Positions 1 to 10,301 of a DNA stretch of 64,000 nt are shown here, piece after piece; within the stretch, counting starts at the first letter, position 1, and every line of letters begins with the position of its first letter. This stretch comes from Ignavibacteria bacterium (GTDB lineage Bacteria; Bacteroidota; Ignavibacteria; Kapaibacteriales; Kapaibacteriaceae), in NCBI GenBank assembly GCA_947495975.1, contig CANMBE010000001.1, positions 62,001-126,000 on the forward strand, written 5' to 3'. The position numbers and the translations under genes are program-made. The notes beneath the pieces are model-generated. The model did no database searches and was not told the origin of the DNA. It was given only the letters and a program-made list of their open reading frames with translations.

Positions 1-1
1 A

Positions 2-1975
2 GGCGCCTGCGCTGCACTTTCTACAAAAATTGAAGCCTGGCGCAAGGGCACTGGCGGCGTTGTTATAGTCTCTGCCGAATCAGGCATGGGAAAAACAATG
101 CTGCTCGACTGGGTAGAAGCAACCCTTACTGCTGATACGTTTGGCACTGCGGTGCGTGTTGATTGTAGACCACCTATCGGCGCAATTAACACAACGGCAA
201 TTCAGCCTCTCCAACCGTTTGGGGTTGCAATCGATAAGCTCTTTCTTCAATCAGGACACGCAGCACGTAAACGTCTCGCACTCAACATCGGCATGAGTGT
301 ACTGGCATCTATTCCAATTGCTGGTGATTTGTTCTATGCGGTAAAGGCAATCTCCCAGGATGTAAACGAATACAAGCGCGACACGGCGGCACTGCATGAG
401 AAAAAACGGTCTGCTGTTTCTGAATGTGTTTCTACTCTGCGTACACTAGCAGAAAAGTCTCCCTTTATTCTGCTGGTTGATGAAGCACAATGGTCAGACT
501 CACAGAGTGTAGAAGTCATACGTCAACTTGCAACAGCACTCACTGCTACGCCACTTCTCATTGTGTGGGCAGTCTCTCCTACCATCGTGCAGAGATCAAA
601 CCTTGCACTTGCTACACTTATGCGCACCGATGAATTGCGTGCATCAACGATTCATCTAGAGCCAGTTGACCTACAACATGTATTGCCCGTCATACAAGCG
701 ATCATTCCAACGGCAAACGTGCCAGAGAATATAATCGCAACAATTTTTGAGAGATCTGGTGGCAATCCAGGAATTATCGCTGAGTACGTAAAGTTTATTC
801 AGGGGGCTGGGCATCTTCGCCCAGATGGCTCATTTGATGAACGTGCGTTTGATAGCGTCAAACTTGTTAGCTCCGAACATCCTGCAACAGACGTAATCCT
901 GCGTGATATTTCAGAAGAGGATTCTGTAACGCTCTCACTGTGTGCCTCAGAAGGTCAGGAGTTTACTGCCTTCCTCCAAGCAGCGCTAACAAATACGGAT
1001 GTGCTCACTACTATCAGAACATTGCGCCGACTTCAGAATTCTACTGGTCTCATTCGAAGTGTTGGTGCACGCACTAGATATGGTGTAAAGTCGACTGCCT
1101 TTGAGTTTGTGCAGAGCTTTCCTTTTACATACTTCCTACACCGCCCCGAGTACGAAGAACGCAAGGACATTCATCAACGGATTGCAGAGATATTGTCACG
1201 CGAATATGAGGCAACACAAATCGAAGAGTTGCGCGGTCAACTTGCCGTGCATGTTGCAGCCCATAGTGCCGAAGCTGGAGACAATACCTCCGTTGAACGT
1301 ATGCTTATTACTGCAGCCGTTGAAGCTGACATCCATGGCGCATCTGAGATTGCATCGTACATCAACGAAGAGATTCTTCCGATATATGCGAGTGCGTTCA
1401 TCGGACAATCATTTGATGAGAGTGGTAGCACCATTGGTGTGGATCACAACACAGATGCTGATGAAGGAAAAAGCTTGCGCACTCATCAGCCAATTGGTGT
1501 AGTAGTGCGAGAGATCTCTGATGCCATCATTCAAGGCCGAGCTTCTGACGCACGTGTCGCTGCAATTCGCGTTTTGGAGACGCATAGTGGTCTCTCGCGC
1601 CATGAACGTGTATTGCTTACATGTCTTGCTTCTCGTGCATGCATCGAGCTTTCAATGGTAGAAGATGCCGAGGCACTGATGCGCCCCATATCGTCGCTCT
1701 CTGATATCTCACCAGCAGACCATTGCGTAATGAAGAATGTTGAGGGTGCCATTGCTTTAGCACGTGGCAATACGGAGCTGGCTGCAATGCACCTACACGA
1801 AGCTGCTCGGCTTGCCGAACAACTACCTGTGCATGTTCGCGTGATGACGCTGGGAAATATTATCGTTCATCTTCGTGCGATTGGCGATCTTTCTGTTGAC
1901 AGATATGAGAACACGGTTCGGCGACTTGCTTCTGTGCATGGCTGGCCAGGCGTTAGAGCTGATCTGGGTCTTTGA
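2..1975 (+). CDS. AAA_16/STAND-type signalling ATPase, 5' end missing
   Basis: The frame is open to the left edge, so the N terminus lies outside the window. The first in-frame ATG (86) is inside the P-loop and is not a start. Visible are a Walker A-like AESGMGKT (positions ~71-97), Walker B FILLVDEAQWSD (~residues 127-138 counted from that Met), and RSGGNPG, typical of AAA_16/MalT-like ATPases. After these come a winged-helix-like part (around residue 335 on) and a helical, TPR-like C-terminal half. Proteins of this class usually carry a kinase, cyclase or DNA-binding domain at one end, which could be in the missing part. The first glycine of the P-loop is alanine. The next gene starts 21 bp after the stop. 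Family call fairly sure; role unknown. Confidence 0.7.
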   Translation, partial: GACAALSTKIEAWRKGTGGVVIVSAESGMGKTMLLDWVEATLTADTFGTAVRVDCRPPIGAINTTAIQPLQPFGVAIDKLFLQSGHAARKRLALNIGMSVLASIPIAGDLFYAVKAISQDVNEYKRDTAALHEKKRSAVSECVSTLRTLAEKSPFILLVDEAQWSDSQSVEVIRQLATALTATPLLIVWAVSPTIVQRSNLALATLMRTDELRASTIHLEPVDLQHVLPVIQAIIPTANVPENIIATIFERSGGNPGIIAEYVKFIQGAGHLRPDGSFDERAFDSVKLVSSEHPATDVILRDISEEDSVTLSLCASEGQEFTAFLQAALTNTDVLTTIRTLRRLQNSTGLIRSVGARTRYGVKSTAFEFVQSFPFTYFLHRPEYEERKDIHQRIAEILSREYEATQIEELRGQLAVHVAAHSAEAGDNTSVERMLITAAVEADIHGASEIASYINEEILPIYASAFIGQSFDESGSTIGVDHNTDADEGKSLRTHQPIGVVVREISDAIIQGRASDARVAAIRVLETHSGLSRHERVLLTCLASRACIELSMVEDAEALMRPISSLSDISPADHCVMKNVEGAIALARGNTELAAMHLHEAARLAEQLPVHVRVMTLGNIIVHLRAIGDLSVDRYENTVRRLASVHGWPGVRADLGL

Positions 1976-1996
1976 TTGAGTAACATCGGATACGCT

Positions 1997-4852
1997 ATGT
2001 CTCGCATCTCTTGGCTTGTCCTTGCATTGGCTCTACTTCAGTTTTCTGCCATTGCGCAGGAAAACAATCCGCACGTGCGGCACATGGAGCGCGCCCACCC
2101 AACGCCAATCGGTACACCCGCATATGAAGGCTATTATTTTATGCTTCCGATGCTAGAGGAGAGAGTCTTTCCAAGTCTCTTCTTTAACGTAAACATGATT
2201 GAAGCCGAAACAGATGCGTTGCCTGCACAAAATGAATCCTCTATAGCCATTAACCCACGCAACCCTACCAACCTCATAGGGTCTGCTGTTGATTATCGGG
2301 GTGGGTCTTCTACCTGGGCCTACTACTCTACCGATGCTGGCAATTCGTGGAAGAACGTTACACTTGGTACGGCACGCCCAGGGTGGACATCATCAAACGA
2401 TCCGTCTGTTTGTTTTGATCACAAGGGCAAGGGCTACCTCTGCTATGGGGGCTTTAAGCGCACAGGTAACGTGCAGTTTGGTGAGAATGGAATTTTTGTA
2501 AGCTCTACAACAAATGGTGGCGCTGCATGGGGAATGAAGCACACGGCCGTGATTATTCACACTGGACAACAAACCGCAGACTCTTCGTTTGAAGATAAAT
2601 ATTACGTTCATGCTGATACGGCTGCGGGTTCGCCATATCGTGGGCATCTCTACATTCCCTGGAAGCGTGTTGTCAATCGAGATTCATCAACGCAGATCGT
2701 CATTGTTAAGAGCACCGATGAAGGGGCTACATGGTCTCTCCCAACATATGTGAGTGATCGTTTTCCGGGCACGTCAGAAGACACAACCTTTGGTCAGAGT
2801 TTTCCGCTGGCTCGTACTGGTCCTGATGGCTCCGTGCACCTTGTGTGGAATAGTGGCACTGAAGATGCAATACGCTATGCACGTTCAAGTGATGGTGGTG
2901 CATCGTGGACTGCGCCGCGCATTATTCAGACGTACAAACCATTTGGTGTGAAGAGCACAATCAATGGACAAACAAATTCGCGTGTAAAGGGTGTTGTGCG
3001 CGCTGAATGTTATCCAACCCTCACCATCAACAATACTGGTTCGCTACGCAACGGTTGGCTCTATCTTACATGGGCAGCAGATAACTATCCAAATGTCTAC
3101 TTCTCGCGCTCCACAGATAATGGGGCTACGTGGTCTGCTGCACGAATCGTGCACAGCGATACCACAAATGATCAGTTTTGGTCATGGATATCACTTGATC
3201 CGTTGAATGGCGATATCGCAATCATGTATAGCGATAGTAGAGATGATGCTGCTAACATTCTTGTGAACACCTACGTTAGTCTCTCTACTGATGGCGGCAC
3301 AACATGGGTAGACAGGCGTGTGGGTGATGGTGTTAATGACCTTCGCAGAAATCCATTTGCTGGCAACACATTCGCGGGCGACTATTCTGGTTGCGACTTT
3401 CGCAATGGTATCGTCTATCCATCATGGGTTGATATGCGCAACACGTTTGAGAATCTCGCAGACAATGACGTGTACACCGCAGTTATTGACATGCGTGCGC
3501 CAGGTGCGCCTGCTACGTTCAATGCAAAAACTATAGCTGAGCGGTCTACGGAGATTGATCTCTCGTGGTCTGCCGTTACATCACTCGCTTATGGCCAGCC
3601 CCTTCCCGCAGGTACAATAATTGTGATAAGCAGAGACGGTGTTCCAATCGATACACTTCCTTCTTCTGCAACATCGATGACTGATACGGGGCTAACCAAG
3701 TACCAATTGTATATGTATCAGTTGGTTGCGATTGCAAACGGTAGAAGGAGTTCCACACGAGATGCCTCTGCGTATGCTGGTGGTTCAAAAGAACTCGGCC
3801 CACTAGTGCTATTGTCAGCAGTTGGTCGTGAGGATGACCGTATTGATGCTGTTGTTGTGTTGCCCCACATTCGTTTGGATGGGATTACACCCATCATCAA
3901 TCTTGCCACACTACAAACAGAAGCATCAGAGTTACGATTCACGATGCCACTTGCTCCCAGTGATACGGCACGCCGTGTTGTGTATTATGTAAGCCCTTTT
4001 GTGAACGGCTGGTACAGAGTAAGAGCCCGCGCGTTTGATACAGATGAAAATGGAAGTCCGTATACGGATTCCCTGTGGACGTATTCCGGTTCTCTGAGTA
4101 TTGCTTCTCAGTCGTATGATGTTGAGCCCCGGTATCATCGTCTCTTAGGGGCGTGGGGCAGAACTACCAACTTCTTTCGATCTGCACCAAGTTCATACAG
4201 TCACTCTCCCGTTGGTCCGTATCTGGCCAACAGAAGAGATACTGTTGTTTTGTTTCCGTATAAATCAGTTCAGCCAATTGGAGAGGGTACCAGTCTGCGT
4301 TTGAATTTTTCTGTTGCCGCATTCATTGATCCATCTGATACGATGTTTCTTGAATCGTCGTTGTCTGGTGTTAATGGCTCCTACAACACACTCACGTGGT
4401 GGAACGCTTCAAAGGACGTACGTTGGGCTGATACAACAAAAGGTGATGACGCATGGCGTGCTCAAAGCATTATCATTCCGGCGTACAAGACTGGAGATAC
4501 GCTTTATCTACGTTTGCGCTTTCGCAGCAATGCCGCGCGGCAGTCAGATGGCTTCTACATAGACGATGTAGCCTTCGATGAGGTTGTTGGTGTAGATGAA
4601 GACACTGCTCCGCTTGTAACTGAATGTTGGCCAAATCCTACGTCTTCTCACGCCAACATCACGCTGTCTAGCTCCGCGCCTATTCGTGCACTTCGGGCCT
4701 TTGGTGCAACCGGCGCTTCGTATTCTCTTCCGTGGATTCAATCAGGCATCTCGCTCATTGCAGACATGAGAGGACTTGCTCAAGGAGTCTATGTTCTGTT
4801 GATTGATGGGGCTCAACATCAATCACAAATCAGAACCTCAGTTATCAGATGA
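1997..4852 (+). CDS. Secreted sialidase-like (Asp-box/BNR) protein with type IX sorting domain
   Basis: Start set at the ATG at 1997, because MSRISWLVLALALLQFSAIAQ is a signal peptide; a TTG at 1976 is in frame but unlikely. About 951 residues. The N-terminal half carries at least six Asp-box motifs of the S-x-D-x-G-x-T/S-W kind (STDAGNSW, STDEGATW, SSDGGASW, STDNGATW, STDGGTTW and a degenerate TTNGGAAW), which mark a six-bladed beta-propeller as in sialidases. A fibronectin type III-like domain follows (APATFNAKT... near residue 510), then a jelly-roll-like region, then a C-terminal tail starting CWPNPTSSHANI and ending in ...IRTSVIR, the pattern of type IX sorting domains. Asp-boxes do not prove sialidase activity. 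Ends 8 bp from the convergent histidine kinase gene. Confidence 0.8.
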   Translation: MSRISWLVLALALLQFSAIAQENNPHVRHMERAHPTPIGTPAYEGYYFMLPMLEERVFPSLFFNVNMIEAETDALPAQNESSIAINPRNPTNLIGSAVDYRGGSSTWAYYSTDAGNSWKNVTLGTARPGWTSSNDPSVCFDHKGKGYLCYGGFKRTGNVQFGENGIFVSSTTNGGAAWGMKHTAVIIHTGQQTADSSFEDKYYVHADTAAGSPYRGHLYIPWKRVVNRDSSTQIVIVKSTDEGATWSLPTYVSDRFPGTSEDTTFGQSFPLARTGPDGSVHLVWNSGTEDAIRYARSSDGGASWTAPRIIQTYKPFGVKSTINGQTNSRVKGVVRAECYPTLTINNTGSLRNGWLYLTWAADNYPNVYFSRSTDNGATWSAARIVHSDTTNDQFWSWISLDPLNGDIAIMYSDSRDDAANILVNTYVSLSTDGGTTWVDRRVGDGVNDLRRNPFAGNTFAGDYSGCDFRNGIVYPSWVDMRNTFENLADNDVYTAVIDMRAPGAPATFNAKTIAERSTEIDLSWSAVTSLAYGQPLPAGTIIVISRDGVPIDTLPSSATSMTDTGLTKYQLYMYQLVAIANGRRSSTRDASAYAGGSKELGPLVLLSAVGREDDRIDAVVVLPHIRLDGITPIINLATLQTEASELRFTMPLAPSDTARRVVYYVSPFVNGWYRVRARAFDTDENGSPYTDSLWTYSGSLSIASQSYDVEPRYHRLLGAWGRTTNFFRSAPSSYSHSPVGPYLANRRDTVVLFPYKSVQPIGEGTSLRLNFSVAAFIDPSDTMFLESSLSGVNGSYNTLTWWNASKDVRWADTTKGDDAWRAQSIIIPAYKTGDTLYLRLRFRSNAARQSDGFYIDDVAFDEVVGVDEDTAPLVTECWPNPTSSHANITLSSSAPIRALRAFGATGASYSLPWIQSGISLIADMRGLAQGVYVLLIDGAQHQSQIRTSVIR

Positions 4853-4860
4853 TGAACTGA

Positions 4861-5946
4861 TTAACTCACATTCTCTCCCGTTCTTAACATAAACGCAATC
4901 GTAGTACCTTCGCCCGATATGCTTTGTATGGTGATAGGTGCATGATGAGCTTCGAGGATGTGTTTCACAATTGCCAGACCTAGGCCTGTACCGCCCACTG
5001 CTCGCGAGCGGTCTTTGTCTACACGATAAAAGCGTTCAAAGATGCGCGGCAGGTGTTCTGTAGGAATGCCAATACCAGTATCGCGGACACTTATCCGCAT
5101 TGCGCCGTCTATTGGCTCTGCGCGCACGTAAACGTGGCCACCTTCAGTATTGTACTTCACGGCGTTGTCAAACAAATTGGTCATCACTTGCGTTAGTCGT
5201 TCTTTATCTCCGTATACCGGAGAATCGCTGATTACATCGCAGTGAACAGTAACGTTGCGTTGTGCCGCTCTGATTTCCGTCGACTGTACAAGATCTCGGA
5301 GCAGGTCTTCAACATCAAAATATCTGAATGAGAACTTTAGTTCGCCACTTTCGATTCGCGATATATCGATGAGGTCGCTCAAGAGGACATTGAGACGTAG
5401 AGCATTGTTGTATGCTTTCTCAAGGAACTGCAGAGACACTTCAGGGTCTTCCATTGCACCGTCGAGCAATGTTTCTAAATATCCCTGCACACTAAAGATA
5501 GGCGTGCGCAATTCATGTGATACGTTTGCGATGAACTCAGAGCGCACTCGTTCTAGACGGCGCATTTCGGTAATGTCTTTAACTGCTTTCTCTGCGAGTC
5601 CATTGATTGCTTCTGCAATACGGACAACGTCGAGCACTGCTTCATGGTCAAGCTCAATCCGACCACTGAGCGCACCGGCGGCGATAGCATGGGTTGCTTC
5701 TATGATTCGTTCAATGGGTTCAAGCACTCGCTTGCGTTGTGAGTTCAGGTACAGCCACACACATGCAGAGCCCCCTGCCGTGCCGCTGAGAACAGCGGTA
5801 ACAATTGCTGTAACACTATTGTGAATTGCTGCCGGAGATGCCAGGACAACAACTAACAGAACACAGACATTGACTCCGACCAACGAGAACGTTAGCCAGA
5901 ACCATGAATACCGAGCAATCGAGGGTCGACGTAAGGTAGGCGCCAT
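4861..5946 (-). CDS. phoR: PhoR-like sensor histidine kinase
   Basis: 361 residues. Two transmembrane segments (about residues 13-36 and 44-67) with almost no periplasmic loop between them, then a HAMP-like region (~70-120). The HisKA domain has NVSHELRTP with the phosphorylated His at 144, and the HATPase domain has the N-box LFDNAVKYN, G1 DTGIGIP, F-box FERFYRVD and G2 GGTGLGLAI. It should autophosphorylate and pass the phosphate to the response regulator encoded 9 bp upstream. The very short loop suggests it senses through partner proteins or the membrane, as PhoR does, rather than through its own ligand domain. The phosphate role is inferred from architecture; no pst or phoU gene is nearby. 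Kinase call very sure, symbol moderate. Confidence 0.85.
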   Translation of the reverse strand: MAPTLRRPSIARYSWFWLTFSLVGVNVCVLLVVVLASPAAIHNSVTAIVTAVLSGTAGGSACVWLYLNSQRKRVLEPIERIIEATHAIAAGALSGRIELDHEAVLDVVRIAEAINGLAEKAVKDITEMRRLERVRSEFIANVSHELRTPIFSVQGYLETLLDGAMEDPEVSLQFLEKAYNNALRLNVLLSDLIDISRIESGELKFSFRYFDVEDLLRDLVQSTEIRAAQRNVTVHCDVISDSPVYGDKERLTQVMTNLFDNAVKYNTEGGHVYVRAEPIDGAMRISVRDTGIGIPTEHLPRIFERFYRVDKDRSRAVGGTGLGLAIVKHILEAHHAPITIQSISGEGTTIAFMLRTGENVS

Positions 5947-5955
5947 ATGCGCAAG

Positions 5956-6657
5956 TTAGACCTGCGCGGAGAAACGGTAGCCAACACCTTTTACGGTTTC
6001 AATCCATGTACCGTATTTACCGAGCTTCTCACGAACCTTGCTTACATGCACGTCCACGGTACGGTCTATGACGTACACGCTTTCTCCCCATATGCGACGC
6101 AGGAGCGCTTCGCGGGAGAACACCTTGCCACGATTTGAGGCAAGGAATGCCAAGAGTTCAAATTCTTTCTTTGGGAAGAATGTCTCTCGGCCGTCTACTC
6201 GGACAGTGTAGTTCTGGCGGTTCACTTCCAATGCACCAAGGCGGAGAATCTCAGGTGCGGCAATTGTTTCTGTGCGGACCTTTTCAGAGCCGCGGCGAAG
6301 AATGGTCTTCACCCGAGCCAGGAGAACCCTAGGAGAGATTGGTTTCTGAATGTAATCATCGGCTCCGAGCTCTAAACCTAGTATCTGGTCGATTTCGCCA
6401 GATTTAGCGGTAAGGAACATAATTGCCGTGGGGGCCAGAGATGGATCTTGCCTGAGGCTTCTACAAACCTCAAAGCCGTCCATGCCGGGCATCATAATGT
6501 CGAGGATCACAACGTCGGGTTTAACGGTACTGGCTACTTCAACTGCCTGGGTTCCGTTAGAGGCCGTAAAAACCTTGTACCCCTCTTTGCTGAGGTTGTA
6601 CGAGACAAGGTCAACGATATCTTGCTCATCGTCCACAACAAGGATCTTTTTTTCCAT
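5956..6657 (-). CDS. phoB: PhoB-like OmpR-family response regulator
   Basis: Start taken at the ATG at 6657 (MEKKILVVDDEQDI); a TTG two codons upstream is in frame. About 233 residues. The receiver domain shows the acidic pair DD, the phosphoacceptor Asp in VVILDIMMPGMDGFEV (about residue 53), the Thr of FLTAKSG and the Lys of DDYIQKP. The C-terminal winged helix (about 130-233) ends in VDVHVSKVREKLG...IETVKGVGYRF, diagnostic of OmpR/PhoB DNA-binding domains. Transcribed with the kinase gene 9 bp downstream. It runs divergently from the PKD-protein gene, so the roughly 100 bp between the two starts probably holds promoters for both. Phosphate control is inferred only; the regulator family is certain. 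Confidence 0.87.
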   Translation of the reverse strand: MEKKILVVDDEQDIVDLVSYNLSKEGYKVFTASNGTQAVEVASTVKPDVVILDIMMPGMDGFEVCRSLRQDPSLAPTAIMFLTAKSGEIDQILGLELGADDYIQKPISPRVLLARVKTILRRGSEKVRTETIAAPEILRLGALEVNRQNYTVRVDGRETFFPKKEFELLAFLASNRGKVFSREALLRRIWGESVYVIDRTVDVHVSKVREKLGKYGTWIETVKGVGYRFSAQV

Positions 6658-6759
6658 AGACAAAGCTACCGTGCAACCGCCTTACGATTCCGTTAAAATT
6701 CCGTAATGTCGGAAACATCGCATGAGCCCCTTCCTTCGCTATTTTGCTCAGGGTTCATT

Positions 6760-9700
6760 ATGTCCATGCAACCACGACACAACTCCGGGGGGAGAACACA
6801 CGTAAGGCGCCTGATTTGGCGCGCCACGATGGTGGTGGTGTGTATCATGATCAGCACATTTTCCGTGGTTGCACAGCCCATTGCCACATGGAACTGGCAC
6901 TTTGGGCAACGGGCAGGCATAACCTTCCGAAATGGCTCCGTAGAGACAATTGCAGACGGCCAGTTGAATACAAGTGAAGGATGCGCCTCTATCTCAGATC
7001 CTGTTACAGGCGATCTCCTCTTTTACACTGACGGTGTTACCGTGTGGAATCGCATTCATGAGATCATGCCAAACGGAATGGGGCTGTTTGGCGACGCATC
7101 TACGAGCCAAAGTGCACTTATCGTACCGGCGCCTGGACGTCCATCAATCTATTACATCTTTAATCCCGCTCCAATCTCATCGCTGAATGTTGGATCTCGC
7201 TGTTGGTGTCTGTATTACAGCATTGTTGATATGCGGGCAGATGCTGGCTTCGGAGATATTGTAAAAAAGAATGAGCTCCTACTCAATGATATAACAGAGC
7301 ACGTAACAGCTACCGCAGATTGCAAAGGAGACGGATGGTGGATTGTTGTACGAAGCAGATCAACGAGACATTTCTATAGTCTTCATCTCTCTCGCGATTT
7401 ACTTTCTACTGTTCCTGTTGCATCAGATGCGGGCAACCCAGCAATCATTGTTCGTGAATCTGGTCAAATGCATATATCACCAGATAGCAGACAGCTGTTA
7501 ATCACATCCACTGCTGGAAGTTCGCAGATATATGACTTTGATGCGCAGACCGGCAAGGTGACGAACGGAGTGAGTCTCTTTAAGAATCAAGTGTTTGGCT
7601 CACATTACGGCGCAGCATTTTCCGTGGACAGTAGAAAAGTCTACGTTGCCGTCTCTAATGAAGGTGCAACTGTTCCAACTCGTATCTATCAGTTTTCTCT
7701 TGACAACAAGGATGCTGATGCAATTACGAGTTCTCGATATCTGTTGGGCGAGCTAAACGGAATTTACACGTGGGCGCCCATGCAGATTGCACCTGATGGT
7801 CGCATTTACATAGGACTTTCTGGGCAACCATGGTTAGCCATGATTGCAACGCCCAATGAAGACACAACACTGGCAAACTTTCTCGACGCAGCCGTTCGGC
7901 TCAATGGAGTCTGTAGGTTTGGTCTACCAAACGTCATTGGCTCAATGCTCATTGAACCAACGCTTCGTGTAACAGCATGTAGCCTTCCACGAGCATTGTT
8001 CACAGACCCGCCCGCTGTTTGCGCACAACAATGTGTGAACTTCCGAGATATCAGCACAGGCATCATCGATATGTGGCAGTGGCTTTTTCAAGGGGGCTCT
8101 CCAGCCACTTCTATTGAGCGCAATCCACAGCAAGTGTGTTACGACAAACCCGGTATTTATCCAGTGAGGCTTGTTGTTTCAAATGCATACGGTACGGACA
8201 CGGCGTATAGCAATGTTACGGTATACCCAACGCCAACTCTTGTTGCAGACAGCGTGCCAGAGATATGTCCGGGCGCTGCTACGCGCCTTCGAGCCAGTGG
8301 CGCGGTTTCATATCTGTGGTCACCCACAGCTCTTGTTGATGACCCAACTCGGCCCGATCCCCTCGTGCAACCCCGCGCCAACACAAGGTATACGGTAATA
8401 GGCACCAATACCTTTGGATGCAAGGACACAACCACCGTCTTGGTGAGTGTAACGGATATGGCTGCGAGCGGCGAGGTTACGATTTGCACTGGATCATCTA
8501 CGCAACTCATAGCACGTGGTGCAAGCACGTATTCGTGGTTTCCTGTAAGCGGGCTAACGGACCCACGTTCTGCTACGCCCCTTGCAACACCCGCAACTAC
8601 AACATCGTATGTAGTAACGATGCAACGTGGAAGCTGCATTGTGCTCGACACTGTAACTGTGACCGTTGTAAGCGCTTTTACCACAAAAATTCTTGGCGTT
8701 GATCGTTCATGCGTGGGCGACACGATTATTTTGACTCCGTCCGCTGGTACAGTTCATGAATGGTCTGGCGCGGGCGTTATTGACCGCTTTGCAACCGTCT
8801 GCCGCGTTGTTCTCGGAACTACGCCAGCGATGATTAGACTCACCTCGCGCAGTGGTGAATGTTTTTCCTCTGACTCCATGCTCTTGCAGCCTCTGCTTAG
8901 CACCTCTATTGATCTTGGTGCAGACGTAGATGTGTGCGCTGGTGAGTCCCTGATTCTCTCTGCAGCAACTATTGCAACAAATGTAGTGTGGCAGCCAACA
9001 ACCGGACTTGACCAAGCAACAGGGACGTCCGTTACCTGCACCCCTGGTGTTACAACGCAGTACATTGCAACGGCGAGTGATCTCAATGGATGTATTCGCG
9101 CAGACACAATTGTGGTTGTCGTAATCCAGCGTCCATTGATAGACGCTGGTCCGGCACAGACAATTTGTGTAGGGGGCTCAACACAGCTTGCGGCAACAGG
9201 ACAAGCAGATCGGTATGTATGGACGCCGGCAACCGGACTCAGCGATTCAACAACACTCTCTCCAATTGCGTCTCCATTGCAAACAACAACATACGTTCTG
9301 CGTGCACTCACTGGCTCTTGTGATGGGCTGGACTCTGTAGTTGTATACGTTTCGACTCTTGACGTATCGATAACACCAGACACAGCAGTTTGCATAGGAG
9401 AAGCAATCCGTTTACGGGCCTCAGGAGCATTACGCTATGCATGGACGCCACGTGCAGGACTCAGCGATACATCTTCTGCAGAGCCCCTTGCCTCACCACG
9501 TACAACCACTACGTATAATGTTCGATGCACCGATCAACGTGGGTGCGAGCAGGTGCGATCAGTACGCGTTGTTGTGCAAGACACAGCATCCATTAGGGTG
9601 ATTGCAGGAAGCGTAACCGCACGCGCCGGTGCGCGTGATGTTGGCATTCCAATTATTGTTGAAGTGTCTGCGTCATTGTTGCCGTTAAAGATTACAGAAC

Positions 9701-10275
9701 TGCGTGCTACGCTTGTTAATGACGCTTCTGTTTTTGTGCCCGACTCTACAGATCGCGGCGCATTGCGAACGAGTCTGAGAGGCACAGACAGACTTTCTTA
9801 TTTACTCGTTGAAAATGTTCAGATAATTTCCACACGTCAAAAGATTACGGAGATACGTGGAAGCGTGTTAGCGGGCAGAATAGAAGTTGCACCGCTGCGA
9901 TACGAAGACGTTAGCTGGCGAGGCGAGAGTTGCCCTACACTTACGTCTACGAACGGTATACTCTACATTTCGGGATGTAATGTAGCTGGCAGAACCATAC
10001 GCACATTTCTGTCTTCATTCATTGCGGTTGGCCCTTTACCGTCTCAGGATGTTCTCTCAGTAACACTTGAGGCAAACCAACCAGGATCATATGTTCTTCG
10101 TCTACTTTCTGTAGACAGCCGTGTGATATGGTCGCAAACGGTTGATCGTTCTACCGGCAATGAGGGGTCAATGAAAATTGACATCGATATGTCTTCTGTA
10201 GGATCGGGTCTTTATTATCTGGCCGCTATCATGCCCACATCAATTGAGACAATTCCTTGTGTATGGATCCGATAA
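6760..10275 (+). CDS. Large secreted PKD/Ig-like repeat protein
   Basis: Start placed at the ATG at 6760, preceded by AGGG six bases upstream; it gives a signal peptide with RRLIWRATMVVVCIMISTFSVVAQ. An upstream in-frame ATG at 6706 has no ribosome site. About 1171 residues. The N-terminal ~400 residues resemble the propeller-like domain common in Bacteroidota gliding-type proteins (WNWHFGQRAGITF, SEGCASISDPVTGDLLFYTDG, VWNRIHEIMPNG). Then comes a PKD domain (NPQQVCYDKPGIYPVRLVVSN) and about six Ig-like repeats of the form C-x-G-x-...-Y-x-W-x-P-x-x-G-L-x-(15)-T-T-Y. The tail (GSYVLRLLSV...GLYYLAAIM) resembles a short sorting domain. Probably a cell-surface or gliding/adhesion protein; exact role unknown. 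A TonB receptor gene follows 26 bp later. Confidence 0.8.
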   Translation: MSMQPRHNSGGRTHVRRLIWRATMVVVCIMISTFSVVAQPIATWNWHFGQRAGITFRNGSVETIADGQLNTSEGCASISDPVTGDLLFYTDGVTVWNRIHEIMPNGMGLFGDASTSQSALIVPAPGRPSIYYIFNPAPISSLNVGSRCWCLYYSIVDMRADAGFGDIVKKNELLLNDITEHVTATADCKGDGWWIVVRSRSTRHFYSLHLSRDLLSTVPVASDAGNPAIIVRESGQMHISPDSRQLLITSTAGSSQIYDFDAQTGKVTNGVSLFKNQVFGSHYGAAFSVDSRKVYVAVSNEGATVPTRIYQFSLDNKDADAITSSRYLLGELNGIYTWAPMQIAPDGRIYIGLSGQPWLAMIATPNEDTTLANFLDAAVRLNGVCRFGLPNVIGSMLIEPTLRVTACSLPRALFTDPPAVCAQQCVNFRDISTGIIDMWQWLFQGGSPATSIERNPQQVCYDKPGIYPVRLVVSNAYGTDTAYSNVTVYPTPTLVADSVPEICPGAATRLRASGAVSYLWSPTALVDDPTRPDPLVQPRANTRYTVIGTNTFGCKDTTTVLVSVTDMAASGEVTICTGSSTQLIARGASTYSWFPVSGLTDPRSATPLATPATTTSYVVTMQRGSCIVLDTVTVTVVSAFTTKILGVDRSCVGDTIILTPSAGTVHEWSGAGVIDRFATVCRVVLGTTPAMIRLTSRSGECFSSDSMLLQPLLSTSIDLGADVDVCAGESLILSAATIATNVVWQPTTGLDQATGTSVTCTPGVTTQYIATASDLNGCIRADTIVVVVIQRPLIDAGPAQTICVGGSTQLAATGQADRYVWTPATGLSDSTTLSPIASPLQTTTYVLRALTGSCDGLDSVVVYVSTLDVSITPDTAVCIGEAIRLRASGALRYAWTPRAGLSDTSSAEPLASPRTTTTYNVRCTDQRGCEQVRSVRVVVQDTASIRVIAGSVTARAGARDVGIPIIVEVSASLLPLKITELRATLVNDASVFVPDSTDRGALRTSLRGTDRLSYLLVENVQIISTRQKITEIRGSVLAGRIEVAPLRYEDVSWRGESCPTLTSTNGILYISGCNVAGRTIRTFLSSFIAVGPLPSQDVLSVTLEANQPGSYVLRLLSVDSRVIWSQTVDRSTGNEGSMKIDIDMSSVGSGLYYLAAIMPTSIETIPCVWIR

Positions 10276-10301
10276 GTTCGGAACCTAAGCATTACTTTTG
10301 C

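Noticed and set aside
86-1975. ATG at 86 as the true start of the first gene
   Set aside because: It lies in the middle of the P-loop, and the same frame is open to the left edge with Walker A residues, so the gene starts outside the window.
5255-5824. Plus-strand frame of 189 codons opposite the histidine kinase gene
   Set aside because: Arg/Ser-rich shadow of the kinase gene, with no ribosome site or domain.
8157-9395. Two minus-strand frames (188 and 213 codons) opposite the PKD/Ig protein
   Set aside because: Low-complexity antisense of a real repeat-rich gene.
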